Shown here: positions 1 to 10,914 of the stretch, piece by piece
How the letters are laid out: each line of letters opens with the position of its first letter
Position numbering within the stretch: position 1 is the first letter of the stretch
Notes under the pieces: generated by a model
Databases searched by the model: none
What the model was told of the DNA's origin: nothing
Seen by the model: only the letters and a program-made list of their open reading frames with translations
Origin: Nephrocerus scutellatus
Lineage: Eukaryota > Arthropoda > Insecta > Diptera > Pipunculidae
NCBI GenBank assembly: GCA_947095585.1
Contig: OX352763.1
Coordinates: forward strand, 37,498,010 to 37,562,009
Direction of reading: 5' to 3'
DNA length: 64,000 bases
Program-made: the position numbers and the translations under genes

Positions 1-425
1 TTTGCATAACAGCTATATATATATGAATGCCATCGACTTTCGCTCTTATAAAACCTGATTCCAAATTCGTTTCTCTTGCTTGGAAACAACGCTTACCACA
101 GACCCATATGGCAGCGCTACCAGTAGCGTCGGTTGCAAATATGCTTTCATCGAGGTTTCTGTATGGTTCGCTGATAATAGCAACATCTACCTCCAGTTCG
201 CGCACGGTTTGGTGCAAAAGATCCAATGCAGCTTCACAATGATTAAGATTCAGTTGGATAATAATCATTTCTTCCGTGCTAGCTGTACTGCCTTCTGATA
301 TGCAGTGCACTTGAAGCTGCCTGTCACATGTCTTGAATTACCGGTGTTATCCTTCTGATGACAGAGCATCCATTGAGGCTCATTAGTACAGGCCTTAGAT
401 ATATGTCCTCCTTTGACTCATTTTA
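1..425 (-). mobile_element. LOA/R1-type LINE 5' part: ORF1 end and ORF2 start, cut by window edge
   Basis: Read on the minus strand, an ATG at 268-266 opens a frame running to the left edge without a stop. It starts MIIIQLNLNHCEAALDLL and continues with VDVAIISEPYRN and then AAIWVCGK, which is the N-terminal apurinic-like endonuclease pattern of R1/LOA-group non-LTR retrotransposons. Just upstream (265-424) a second frame ends KCTAYQKAVQLARKK-stop, with Cys/His residues spaced like gag zinc knuckles. Its TGA overlaps the ORF2 ATG as ATGA, the usual layout of these elements. Homology fades near 425. The catalytic half of the endonuclease and the reverse transcriptase would lie outside the window, so completeness cannot be judged. 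It could be the same family as the LOA 3' ends at 15403-16022 and 40345-42297, but no shared part is visible. Confidence 0.72.
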
Positions 426-1207
426 AACATAGCTTGGAGCTGTCATTGTCTATGTATATGTGTATGTATGTAAGTATATGTGCCAAATTAAATTGGAAAA
501 TGGTTTTCCTAATTTGGTCGTAGCTCTTCGTATACCTTCGTTCAATGATATCTGGGACAAGTTTCTCAAGACTCTTCTTTGCAGTTCAATGCGCCAAGAG
601 AGTCTCGTTGAACTAACCAGAAGTTGAAAAAGACATGGCTTTTACCAGCTTGTGATTAGGGGGGATATTTAGAAGATTTTAGAGTAGTGTGGAAATAGGT
701 TGGGACGGCATCTACACTTTGATTCTTGCCTAGTGCGGCAAAATATCCAGAAACGGCCCTGCAAATTTGCATTTTGAGTTTCGCTCTGATCTCAAGGTAA
801 TAACAGATTTAATTATTCGTGCAAGCCTTTAAACGTCTTATATAATATATTTGCGGAAAGTTTATGTATTTTTTTTGAGCCAATTTGAATGGAAAATAAA
901 AAGTTTCCAAAATTCTAAATTTCAAGTTTTGCAAGAGCAAAAAATTAATTTACAACTCAGATGAGGAAATTTTATGCAAATGAATTCGTTTATTTTGTAA
1001 TATGCAAATTACTCTGGCACATTATTGTTGTTACAAAAATGAAATAAATTTTTGATAACCGCCTGCCTGTTTGCATGTAAGTGGTGCTGAAAAAATACAA
1101 ACAGATAGTCGGCCAGACACGTTAAATTAATTACCTTTTTTTTATTACATCATTTTGATGCGTCATTTCGCTGCAGCTACCTTTTTGATCTTAGGCTTTG
1201 ATTTTCG
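426..1207. other. Intergenic, no gene recognised
   Basis: AT-rich sequence with a short TATG/TGTA-rich simple stretch near 450-485. No convincing frame, splice pair or repeat relationship to the rest of the window was seen. Confidence 0.5.
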
Positions 1208-1246
1208 TATATAAAAAGGATCTGTACCGCCAGAGATAGTTTCAGT
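1208..1246 (+). promoter_or_regulatory. Core promoter of the 69-aa peptide gene (TATA + TCAGT)
   Basis: TATATAAAAA lies at 1208-1217 and the arthropod initiator TCAGT at 1242-1246. TATAAA to the initiator A is 34 nt, the same spacing as in the promoters of the Gly/His-rich genes and the 66-aa gene in this window. The 5' UTR to the ATG at 1305 would be about 60 nt. Confidence 0.7.
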
Positions 1247-1304
1247 ATCACAAGAATTATTAATTTTAACGCATCTAGCAAACAACCAAGAACACACATT
1301 CAGA

Positions 1305-1574
1305 ATGAAGGCAAGTACATAGAAAAGTGAAAGATATTTTTGATTATTTGTTTTATTCCTCTACTTACAGTTCGTTATATTGTTCCTTGCATTTTTCGTT
1401 GCTCTGGCCTACGCAGATAATCTTTACGGACAAGATCGAGGCCCAATTCGTGACAACTCCGGCTATGGCAATCGTGGCCGTCTCTCTGACATTCGTGGAC
1501 AAGACTATGGCAACCGTGGGCTAAACTCTGGCTTGAGAAGTTCCGATCCATACAGACAAGGAGGGAAATATTGA
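1305..1574 (+). CDS. Small secreted Gly/Arg/Asn-rich peptide, 69 aa, two exons with a GC-AG intron
   Basis: Join 1305-1310 and 1371-1574. Exon 1 codes only Met-Lys. The 60-nt intron begins GCAAGT and ends TTACAG. The nearby GT at 1315 would break the frame, so a GC donor is the reading that preserves the signal peptide. The protein starts MKFVILFLAFFVALAYA, a typical signal peptide with cleavage after AYA. The mature part of about 52 residues is hydrophilic with two loosely repeated blocks, GYGNRGRLSDIRGQ and DYGNRGLNSGLRSS, ending GGKY. AATAAA at 1616-1621 gives a 3' UTR of about 65 nt. A secreted structural or peptide role is possible; I do not recognise the family. No cysteines, so it is not a disulfide-rich peptide. 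The gene model rests on promoter, signal peptide, splice sites and poly(A) signal agreeing. Confidence 0.8.
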
Positions 1575-1621
1575 GCATAAGGGGCTGTACTCTTGTAAAA
1601 CGTTACAAACAACGCAATAAA

Positions 1622-2520
1622 ATTACCCAATTTGCATTCCAAAAACATGATTTGTTTAATTGTTTCTCTTTAAATTATTTTTAAATATGAATTGTTCAGG
1701 TTAATGTGCATTGCAGTGTGAAGTGATCATCAGATATTTGTTTGAGTTGCAGTGGACATTTTTTTGAACTTATGGGCTGTGATCATTTGACTGTCAAACA
1801 CCGGAGAACAAAAACTGTTGAACTTCATTTTTTTAATGGAAAATTTTGGAAATATCCAACGAAGTACGATCAGTGGACAAAAATCACACGTGCTCATCAT
1901 ACTAATGGTTTTGAGTTTTATTATCCTATTCATAGCTCCAGCAATTGGTATTCCCAAATAAATAACATAAATGCGAATTTCTTCCTAATTATGTATATAA
2001 GATTGGTTGATTTTATTATTCTGACGTGTTCACAAACAGATGGGACACCTGATTGAATCGAATCATAAAACTAAACTATTTTGTTGGTGTCAAGAGATAT
2101 AAATACGCAATACTTCTTGAATATTTATTGCATTACCATTTTTCAGTCAAAGGGGCTTGGGACGTTTCGCTATCCTCACAGCCAGTGAGCACTATCGCGT
2201 TAAGCTAAAGACCGTGGCTTATAAACCTTATAAATTTATGATAACAGATTGTTAATAGTGAATAATTAAGTAAAAACTAAGTGTGGTATATTGGAAGATA
2301 TTTACGAAAAAGAAGAATACAATTGGATCGATTGCAAGAACTTCTGAACGTTTAGTAAACCACTCTGTGCAAACTAATGCTGAAAATGTACATTCAGTGC
2401 ACGTAATTGGAAAAATAATCATAATCTGTGTGCACTTAATGTATATGAATTTTATAAAATGATTTAATTTGTTTTTAGAAGACGGTGGTACTATCCATCA
2501 ATTAATCATCATTATCAGTA
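1622..2520. other. Intergenic, no gene recognised
   Basis: A 104-codon open frame lies at 1742-2056 but has no promoter, signal sequence, splice context or familiar motif. The rest is AT-rich with many stops in all frames. Nothing else is supported. Confidence 0.45.
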
Positions 2521-2524
2521 ATTA

Positions 2525-3610
2525 GTTCTACAACAGCAGACCGGTTCCTTACTCCCGCAAAAAACTCGCCGCTGATCCCGATTTTCGAGGCAATATTAAA
2601 CTGTTTGGCGTCCATAAACTCCATCCTTTCAGCTTAGGCTTTGCCAGCCACGATTTAATTTCCCATTAGAGGCAAAAGACTTTCCGAACCGAATACACGT
2701 TGCCCATGCGAGCTAGGTTTCCTGCACTGCAGATCGTACCATGCTTGATTCTGTTCATGATGTCGATTGCACAACGTCAAATTCTTGCTCCACTATCTTA
2801 ATAGAGGACCAATTATGGATGTTTTTCTTACAGACGTTTCCACCATGCATTTTGTTTTGCTCTCATTTATGCGTATCCCCAGATTTTGTACCGCCTGCTC
2901 GGTCTGGATGAAAGCTTCCTATACAGCTCCTATGTTTCTACCAATGATGTCAATATCGTGTGTGTAAGCCAGAATCTGAATGGACTTATTGAGAATTGCT
3001 ACTCTCGCCGTTACAGTCTCAAATCACTTTCTCCAATGCCAGGATGTTAGACACAGGCCAGTCTATCGCTTTGTTATTAATGGCTTGACATCAATACTGA
3101 TTTTTTTTTTTTGGCTTTTAACATTAGTCTAGTGAACCCAGATAGTCGTGTCAGGTTATTTGACATGCCGAATCCTCTCATGGCTTTTTAAACTTCAGTA
3201 CGCTATAATAGGCGGCTTAAAAGTCTTCGTCTACGCCTTTGAGATGGGTTATCATATTTTCACACGCCCATAGACAAAACTTACTTTTTTTTTTATAATC
3301 TTACGCGGACTCTTGGGTAGAACTTCACGATTGGTGGGGTCCTCGCTCTCTTTAATGTTCTAGTTCACGGACGAGATTCCTCTCCCAGGTTACTTTCCTT
3401 CGCCGATTGATTATATTTTCATATCGTCTGAGGTATTTATGTTTACGTGCCCGCGTTCTATGAGTTTGTGTCATTTCACGCATATGCAACGTTCTTGCGT
3501 TAAATCCCTAGCTTACTTTCATCATCGAACCAGATCCATACGACTACTTCATTAGATGGAGTCATTAGTAATAATTGCAGTGTTTTTAAGGCGTGTCTAT
3601 TTTTACTCTA
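2525..3610 (-). mobile_element. RTE-like family A retrotransposon, heavily decayed
   Basis: The sequence runs parallel to the better copy at 23977-27095 in the same orientation, from the 3' end (2525, counterpart of the CAACCGGTCC stretch near 24000) to the endonuclease/RT linker (about 3610). Recognisable pieces include the counterpart of the KYMV and GLHI region (about 2830-2960) and the ERKNVAYRA region (about 3440-3530). Indels and stops break every frame and no RT catalytic motif remains. Known role of the family: autonomous target-primed retrotransposition; this copy is inert. Confidence 0.75.
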
Positions 3611-3794
3611 TGTCGGCTCACTCTGCTGGCCTTGCAGTAAGCCATCCTGTGAGTCCAGTTTTCAGTTTTCGTCTATTAATTAATTAAGAATTGTCTCTGG
3701 ACTATCGGCATAACATCTATATTTAATGGAACCCCATAGAAAAAGTCCATACATAGCCACCAAGATGAAAATGTGCTTCGTCTGAAAAGATGAT

Positions 3795-4095
3795 TTTGAA
3801 AGACCCCCAAAAGACCCACAAAAGACCCCTATAGGACCCTCAAAAGACCCCCATAGGACCCTCAAAACACCCTTATAAGATTCCCAAAAGACCCCCCAGA
3901 GGACTCTCAAAAGACCATAACGAATTTTATACAAATCGGTTGAGAAATAACTTAGTTCCCAAAATATAAAAATGTAACACAATAAAGTGACCAATAATGT
4001 GACTCAAAATCGCAACTCAAAATTATGCCGTATTTTGATGCCGTACTAAATTTTCTCCTCACCGCGCCCTTTCACTTACAAAAAGTTGAGATCTG
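3795..4095. repeat. Family 3 repeat: CAAAAGAC minisatellite plus conserved flank, copy 1
   Basis: About 120 bp (3798-3916) consist of irregular 10-20-nt units built on CTCAAAAGACCCCCATAGGA. The following 180 bp (from CGAATTTTATACAAATCGG to the CACTTACAAAA region) recur after the larger array at 33990-34510. The shared flank shows a dispersed element with a minisatellite core rather than a simple local expansion. No coding capacity. Confidence 0.7.
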
Positions 4096-4239
4096 CATTG
4101 CGATTGATCGGGAAACTACTGACTGCTCAAAACTTGGTTTGAGCCAGTAGCGCAACAATCAAGTTCGTGATGTAGTGCTTGCTCTACCTCCTAGTGGTGG
4201 TTCCCGGACAACTACAAATGGGTATAAATCCTTATATAT

Positions 4240-6655
4240 ATAGGCTAAAATTGCAAGTGAGAACGGTCTGGCGTTTCTAGTCTTTGTAACGTCAGTTAGC
4301 ACCCTGCGGTACAGAAAGTTGCCCGCTACTTAAACCGATAGATAATTAATAATCGAATAATGACGACTTTTGGCTATTGTACCCGGACTAAGATTGGTTT
4401 CTGGAATGTGAGGACGCTCTTTGACTCAGCGAGTGAAGGACATCAAAATGCCAGATTTCTTCAACTGGAACGTGAGCTTCTTCCATATAATTTGGACATA
4501 CTGTGAGTGAGTGAAGTAAGATGGTTCGACGCGGGAGAGTACCAATCCCCAACGTGTAACACTGTTCTACTCTACTCCGGCAATCCCTCCGGCAGTCCCC
4601 GTGAATCTGGAGTGGGTCTGCTGCTAACGCCAACAGCACGCAGAGGCCTAATTTCCTGGCACCCACATGGTGATAGGATCTTATCGGCCAGATTTCGGAG
4701 TAGAGTACGGCGCGTCACGATCATACAGTGTTACGCCCCAAAGAATCGTTCGACTGATGATGAAAAGGACAACTTCTACAATCATCTAAGCGCTGTATTC
4801 AACGCAACTCCGAACGGAGATATCGTCATCGTGATGCGGGACTTGAATGCCAAGGTAGGCGACGACAACGAAGGACTCAAAGAAAGAGTACGCGAACAAT
4901 TAAGGGATCATTTATAGCAAGGAGTTTTCACATCTGGATCGAAAAGTATTGTTGGTAGAAGCCAGGCAAGGCACAGCACGTGGCTGACCAATGAAACCTG
5001 GAGGCGGAAGCGTAATTATATTAACAACCTGGCCTCAGTAGCAGAGGAAGCAGCGAGCAGGTGTGATAGCAGAACCGTTTACAGAATCACCAAAGACCTG
5101 ACAGGTGGTCACCGCTCTAGACAACATCCGGTGAAAGGCTTAGATGGTGCCGTACTCGTTTTAGATGAGGATCAGCTCAACGATATGCACCCAAATCAAA
5201 CAGAGCTGCTGGAAGTAACAATTCCCAAAATTCGCACCTCAACTCCCAGTAAAGATGAGATCGCTATCGCGACTAGATTGAATACCCGCAGAGCTTCTGC
5301 GTGCCGCTCCAACGACATCAGCAGAACTTTTATATCCTCTTGTAGAGAGGAGCTTGGGAGGCAGAAAGTTTTCCCGACGAGTGGAAGAAGGGAATGGTTG
5401 TCAAGCTCCCTAAAAAAGGTAGTCTTCCTGCAGTTGCAAAGGTAATAGCCCAAGTAGTACTTGAGCGAATTAAGGAACATCTGGAAGATACACTCGATGC
5501 CGAACAAGCATGTTTCCGCACTGGATCCTCCTGTGTAGACCACAAAAACACCCTGCGGATCATTATTGAACAGTGCGTTGAATTCCGGATTTTGAGAAGT
5601 CGTTTGACAGTGTCAACAGGCAGTTTATCTGGCACGCCTTGCGCAGGAGAGGTATACCCGATAAACTAATAGCAATTATTAAAGCAACCAATGATGGTTC
5701 TAAATGTCATATGCTGCACAGAGGAAAGCTGTCAGAGGAATTCATGATCCTAAGTGGGGTACGACAAGGTTGCATTCTATCGCCGATACTTTTTTTGCTG
5801 GTAATTAGCGATGTACTTCGCGCAGATTTATCTGCTGGAAACGCAGGAAATCGTTGGACTCTTACATCTCAACTCAAACATCTGGACTACGTTGACGACG
5901 TTTGTTTATTCTCACACAGGATTATGAAGCTGCACCAAATGACAGCAAATGTGGAAAGGGAGGCTAATGTTGCGGGTTTGAAGATAAACACTGCCAAAAC
6001 CAAAATCATCCACCTCGGCACAAACTCAGTAACTTAAGTTTACATTCCTGGACAACCGGTAGAGAGAGTAGAGATTTTCAAATATCTTTGGAGTATTGTC
6101 TCGACCGAAGTTGGAACAGAACAGGACATTGACAACCGAATGATGTCCATGATATGGCGAAGCAATGCGATCAGCGTACACACCAAACTGCGACTGTTCC
6201 GTTCAAATCTTGAATCTGTGCTGTCGTTTTGGTGCAGCACTTTCGAAGGTGACCGCTACTATCACAAAAAGATTTCAAACGTTCGTAAATAGGTGCATAC
6301 GAAACATCTTTAGGGTTTTCTGGCCTAACCGTATCTCTAACGAACATCTTTACCAACAACGAATCAGGAACCAATAGGAACAACCATCCAACGACGGAAG
6401 TGGCTGTAGATTGGTCCGTGATACACTCCGAGAAGACGACAGTTCCATTACAAACTACGCAATGCAATGGAATCCGTTATCTCAGGATGGTAGAAGAACG
6501 GGTCGTCCGAGAAATGCAGGACAGTTGTGGAGGATTCACTGCAATTGGGGAAGATTTGGAGAGAGCTGAAACTCATAGCCAGAAACCGCACGTGATGGCG
6601 CGTAGGCGTGTAGAAGCCCTAGACCCACAAGAGGATATACGACATAATTAAAAAG
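4240..6655 (+). mobile_element. RTE-like family B retrotransposon, nearly full length but broken
   Basis: Endonuclease remnant begins near 4381 (KIGFWNVRTLFDS), continues QCYAPKNRSTDDEKD and DLNAKVGDDNE at 4507-4917. RT pieces follow: MVVKLPKKGSL (5394), GVRQGCILSPILFLLVISD (about 5753) and the catalytic box as YVDDVCLFSH (about 5887). The C-terminal region reads RCIRNIFRVFWPNRISNEHL (6165-6377), then RPRNxW-like and RTRWRVGVVEA-like blocks to 6650. There is no RNase H. Several frameshifts and internal deletions (around 4917, 5100-5400 and 5560-5640) inactivate it. The APE-type endonuclease plus RT with this tail is typical of the RTE group, but the exact clade is my inference. It is the least deleted copy of family B here and serves as reference for the deletion derivatives at 36279-37205 and 43287-44478. 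Confidence 0.82.
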
Positions 6656-6659
6656 AAGG

Positions 6660-7070
6660 AAAGAAGCGTAATGGTAATACTACTCTCCTTTTGACATTAA
6701 AGAAAAGTTTAAAATAAATGAAATAAGAACTAAGAACTAAGTAATGCCGTAGGACAGCTTCTAATTCAAAGTTGTTCCTTATTAAAGGGTTGTTCAGTGA
6801 TAACAGCGCATGTTTAACGATAATAATTGGCACACTTTTTGATTGGAAATGAATCGTTGACAAATGTAGTTGTCAGTATAAGCTGAATAACTCTTCTCGA
6901 ATGTACACTTTTTCTTGTTTAAGTCTACCTCTGCTTTTGTTTAAACATAAGACACCAACAACAGCAAAATAGGTCGCCAGACAGACGGTCGAATGAATAA
7001 CTTATTTGTATCGGCAATCACCAACGTCATGAATGAAATCAAAGCAATTAATGGGAATAAAATTTAAATT
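6660..7070. other. Intergenic, no gene recognised
   Basis: AT-rich spacer between the family B element and the cuticle-like gene. A TTTATT at 7073-7078 is the likely minus-strand poly(A) signal of that gene. Nothing else is supported. Confidence 0.45.
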
Positions 7071-7123
7071 TGTTTATTTAATTTGTCATTGTGTCGTTGT
7101 GTCGTCATCATTATTATAGTAAT

Positions 7124-7542
7124 TTACTTCTTTAGCAAAGTAGAGTAGACGGCTGGAGCAGCTTGATGAGCACTGAACGAGTACACTGCTGGAACAGAAG
7201 CGGCTGTATACGTCGAAGGCAATGCCGAGTAAGCACCATAAGTTGGGACTCCACTGTATACGGAAGCGACCGGAGCAACACGTGCATATGAATTGGTGTA
7301 AGCCGTTGTGGATGGAGCGGCGTAGGCAGCAGCGTAAGGAACAGCAGAGTAAGGCACTGCAGCGTAAGGCACAGCAGCGTAAGGTACTGCAGAGTATGTG
7401 GAAGCAACCACCGGGGCGACAACATGAGCCTGGGCAGCCGCCAAAAATAGAGTAATGCACACGAGGAACTGCAAGAAGAAGAAACGATTGTATCCTTTGC
7501 TAAGAAAATGCAGCAACAACAAAACTTCAAACTTACCTTCAT
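7124..7542 (-). CDS. Low-complexity Ala/Val/Tyr/Pro cuticle-like protein, 116 aa
   Basis: Complement of join 7124-7468 and 7537-7542. Exon 1 is ATG AAG followed by donor GTAAGT; the 68-nt intron ends TTGCAG. The protein opens MKFLVCITLFLAAAQAH, a signal peptide cut near AQA-H. The mature part is rich in A, V, Y, P and S with tandem VPYAA/VPYSA units (about residues 31-52), then TAYTNSYARVAP and a C-terminus AVYSTLLKK shared with the three relatives at 14172, 22415 and 27776. Such composition and the Met-Lys first exon are usual for insect cuticular or chitin-matrix secreted proteins. There is no Rebers-Riddiford motif, so membership of a named cuticle family is not claimed. This is the longest of the four because of the VPY repeat expansion. 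TATA on the minus strand lies at 7635-7629. Confidence 0.85.
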
Positions 7543-7628
7543 TTTCAAATAAATTGCTTCGGAGTGCTTTGTTCTTGTTCGAAAGACAACTGATTCTTAT
7601 TTGATGCTGATTTTGTGCGTGCTCTGCA

Positions 7629-7635
7629 TTTTATA
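7629..7635 (-). promoter_or_regulatory. TATA box of the 116-aa cuticle-like gene
   Basis: TATAAAA on the minus strand. A TCAGC initiator-like site at 7610-7606 lies 27 nt downstream and a TCAGT at 7593-7589 lies 44 nt downstream; which is used is unclear. Confidence 0.5.
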
Positions 7636-7639
7636 CCAT

Positions 7640-8170
7640 GTCCAAGTACAAGAAGTAAGTAAGCAATTGCTGTTGAGTTGTTTGTCAATTACACTATTCG
7701 CTGTTTTGCACCTTTGTCTATCATCTATGTACTTCAAAAGCAGAGATGGAAGAGAATTTCGGCAGATAATTTTTTAATGGATCTATTTTGGGTTTGTGAA
7801 ACCAGTTTTGTAATAAAAATAAATTCACCAAAGAACTAACTACCCGTCCAGTAACAAAAGAATTAAAAGACGTTGTCAGATGCTGCATTTAAGACGCAAT
7901 GTGATGTGGGTGGAAAATTGAATAAACTCTTAACTTACTCACTTACTGGCATTTACATCAATCATTTAACGGCCAGTACATTTTGTTATCTATGATCTAT
8001 CAAACAACAGATCTTTTACATGACTTTTTGGTTTGCTTGTTTGTGTCTGTAGACGCAAGGCACCAAAGCGGAATTTCACGCACTCATATTTTTTGAGGTC
8101 GTCAGATGTATACGTTTTTCCGACCATTATCATTACTATCAACATATATGACTCTATAACTGATGTCAGC
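7640..8170. other. Intergenic, no gene recognised
   Basis: No frame, repeat or RNA structure identified. Contains scattered A/T tracts only. Confidence 0.4.
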
Positions 8171-8191
8171 CCTTGACCTCCCAGTGATTCG

Positions 8192-8235
8192 TTGTTTTTT
8201 TACGAGGTTATTAGCCTCGCGTCAAACATACTCGC
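8192..8235 (-). mobile_element. Tiny fragment of RTE-like family A 5' region
   Basis: The stretch with TTTTTTACGAGGTTATTAGC and CCTCGCGTCAAAC closely resembles 26885-26930 near the 5' end of the family A copy at 23977-27095. It is too short for certainty. Confidence 0.4.
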
Positions 8236-8389
8236 AACTGGGAATAGCTAGTGTGGTATGATTGCTTACTTTAACAGATACACAAATCATAAATCGTGTG
8301 CATTTTAGAATCTTTCTTTTTTTTACATTTCGCGCTAAAGAAAATTAAATCAATCCAGTGGGAATATTTTTACAATTTGCACATCACGC

Positions 8390-8602
8390 TTAATGGGACT
8401 TGCACCCTTATAATGCTAGGCACAGCATCGCTGTTATAGTTAAGGAGGGAAAAAGAGGAGATATCCGTGAACTAGTGTTTTGAATGCCTGCAGAACGCAC
8501 TGAAGCGGAAATACATACCTTGGCAAATTACTCAAAACACATACTGTACGCCTAAAAAAAGAATCGCTGAAATTACCAGTACGACTGAAGAAGAGCTTGA
8601 GG
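8390..8602 (-). mobile_element. Jockey/CR1-type LINE, C-terminal coding fragment
   Basis: On the minus strand the frame reads SRTGNFSDSFFRRT, then VFPLQCVLQAFKTLVHGYLL before a stop. This matches the C-terminal block of the element at 12859-13246 (SFFSRTTRMWNALPSSVFP, QAFKTQAHRHLL) and more distantly the two larger copies at 55782 and 61190. It is 5'-truncated where the family A RTE copy begins. No poly(A) run is left at its 3' side. Confidence 0.65.
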
Positions 8603-10865
8603 GTTAACAAGGTTTGCGCGTAACAATATTCACAAAGCCACCTGGGTATCTCCTGGTGGAGCCACTCGCAACCAGATAGACTACGTGTTGATAGACCGCC
8701 GCCACAACCCGAACCTGATGACGGTACGAACGTTTGCACATTGCATCATCAAAAAAAAAAAAAAAACAGCATCCGCGAATCAGATTCGAGTCAACACGGC
8801 TGCCCTTCGCAACGAAGAAACCGGAAACAACTACGGTCAAGCGATAGGACTCTCCCTAAATGCAGGAAGAGTAAGTCCTGGGGCTGAGATGCCGGACGTA
8901 GAAGAGAAATGGACACGCCTTAAGAATACTGTCATTAGTACTGTTGACTCCATCTTAGTCAGTAGTCGTAGAGATCGAAACGACTGGTTCGATGACGAAT
9001 GTAAGCTATCGACTGAACGTAAGAATATTGCGTACCGAGCAATGCAAAAATCTCATAGAACGTGGGCACGCGAAGATGAATATAAAGAGCTCTGAAGATT
9101 ATGAAAAACAGTTCACCGGCGAAAGAAAGCAGCCTGGGAGATGAATCTTGTCCGTGAACCATAACAGTACAGAGAGCACGGACCGCACAAGGCGTGGAAG
9201 TTCTACCAAAGAGTCCGCGGTATGATGCAATATACACCGTGTTGCACATACTGCAAAGACAAAGAGGGTAATCTGATCGCCAATCTCAAAGGCATCTTAG
9301 AGCGATGGGAAGAGCACTTTCATGAGTTGCTTAGTGGCCAGCTAACTGCGGAATTGGAGGCTCCACCAATGACCAAAGACCACACTACTCTGCCGCCACC
9401 AAGCATAGACGGAGTTAGCAGAGCGATAAATCGGCTCAAATATAAAAAGGCCACGGGATCTGATGGTATCCCAGCGGTATTGATTAAGAATGGAGGCCAC
9501 GCAATACACCAAGCAATTCATGAACTAATAGTGCAAGTATGGGAGGAAGAGGCGATGCCAGAAGACTGGCGAAGAGGCATCCTGTGCCCCATACATAAGA
9601 AAGAAGATATCAAAACCTGCAGCAATTATCGTGGTATAACGTTGTTGAGTACCGCATATAAGATTTTCTCCTCTATCCTTCAAGACAGGATAGCCCCATA
9701 TGTCAAAGTCATCATTGGTGCATACCAGTGTGGCTTCATCCCAGCTAAATCAACAACTGATCAGATTTACACCCTTAGGCAGGTGGTGAAAAAATGTCTA
9801 GAGTTTCAAAACTCACTACACCATCTTTTTTAGACTTTAAAGCCGCCTATGATAACACAGCCAGAGTAGAACTTTATAAAGCCATGAGAGAATTCGGCAT
9901 CCCAAATAAACTGACACGACTATGTAGGTTGACCATAACCAATGTTATAAGCCAAGGAAAAATAACCGGATCACTATCAAGACCATTCAACATCTATAAC
10001 GGGCTCCGACAATGGGATGGACTGACCTGCGTTCTCTTCAACCTGGCGTTGGAGAAAGTGATACGAAAGTCTGACCTAACGGCGAGAGGAACAATCCTCT
10101 ATAAGTCCATTCGGATACTGACTTACGTAGACGATATTGACATCGTTGGTAGAAACCGAAGAGCTTTCATCCAGATCGAGCAGGCGGCACAAAATCTGGG
10201 GCTGCACATAATTGAGAGCAAAACAAAGTCATTGGTCCCTCTATTCAAACAGTGGGGCGCGAATTTGAAGTAGTGCAATCCTTTAACTATCTCGGTTCAA
10301 CTGTAGCATCCGATAACAGCATAGGACCAGAAATACGCGCACGGTTGCCTAAAGCCAAAGCCTACTGTAGCCCGTCAAGTCTCTTCAAATCAAGGAACTT
10401 AACTATAACATCCAAGCTGCTCTTATAAAACAATGGTCATACTAGTACTTAAATATCGATCCGAGACTTGGGTGCTTAGCAAAAAGCATTCTGACCTCTT
10501 AGCCCCGTTCGAGAGAAAAGTCTCATGGAGAATTGTTGGCCCCCTTTGCGAGGAAGGACGATTCCGGAGACTCTATAATGATGAGATCTACGAGCTTTAC
10601 CGCGATGTCGACATCGTGAAGAAACTTAAGCTCCGTATGCTCCGGTGGGCAGGATACCTAGCTTGCATGAGCGAAGATGATCCTGCTCGGAAAGTCCTTT
10701 GCGGCAGCGAGGCCGGTCAAGCCTACGCTGGTGGGTGGCGTAGACCAAGATGCCCAGAGTTTGGGGATGCCAAACTGGATGACATCGGCTCAAAATCGAG
10801 ACTGGTGGAGAGATTTTTTGCGGGACGCCAGGACCGGATACCGGTATGATGATGAAATTCAATGT
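8603..10865 (+). mobile_element. RTE-like family A retrotransposon, 5'-truncated copy
   Basis: Starts inside the endonuclease C-terminus (RxQIDYVLIDRRHNPNLMT, about 8670) and runs through RT to the GAT/ATG-rich 3' end at about 10850. RT blocks: RGILCPIHKKEDIK (about 9570), NYRGITLLSTAYKIFSSIL (about 9625), FLDFKAAYDNTA (about 9826), GLRQWDGLTCVLFNLALEKV (about 9999) and YVDDIDIVGRNRRAF (about 10124). Then SETWVLSKKHSDLLAPFERK and LRWAGYLACMSEDDPARKVL. The catalytic box has become YVDD and the usual RQGDG has become RQWDG. A 16-A run at 8751-8766 replaces the CACGAAAG found in other copies. Frameshifts near 9095, 9820 and 10273 make it dead. Confidence 0.85.
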
Positions 10866-10914
10866 AGTTTTAAGAACAACTGACCAGATATAATAACTGT
10901 ACTCAAGTTTGGGT

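Noticed and set aside
1742..2056. 104-codon plus-strand frame
   Set aside because: No promoter, signal peptide, splice sites or familiar motif; AT-rich spacer can give such a frame by chance.
2091..2147. TATAAAT and TCAGT as a promoter for a gene near 2150
   Set aside because: Spacing is 47 nt against 34-36 nt in the accepted promoters, and no coding exon or signal peptide follows.
3798..3916. CRISPR-like direct repeats
   Set aside because: Units are irregular, contiguous, without spacers, and in insect DNA; this is a minisatellite.
7222..7455. Plus-strand Arg/Gln-rich frame opposite the cuticle-like gene (similar at 22432 and 14292)
   Set aside because: Antisense shadow of Ala/Tyr/Pro repeats.
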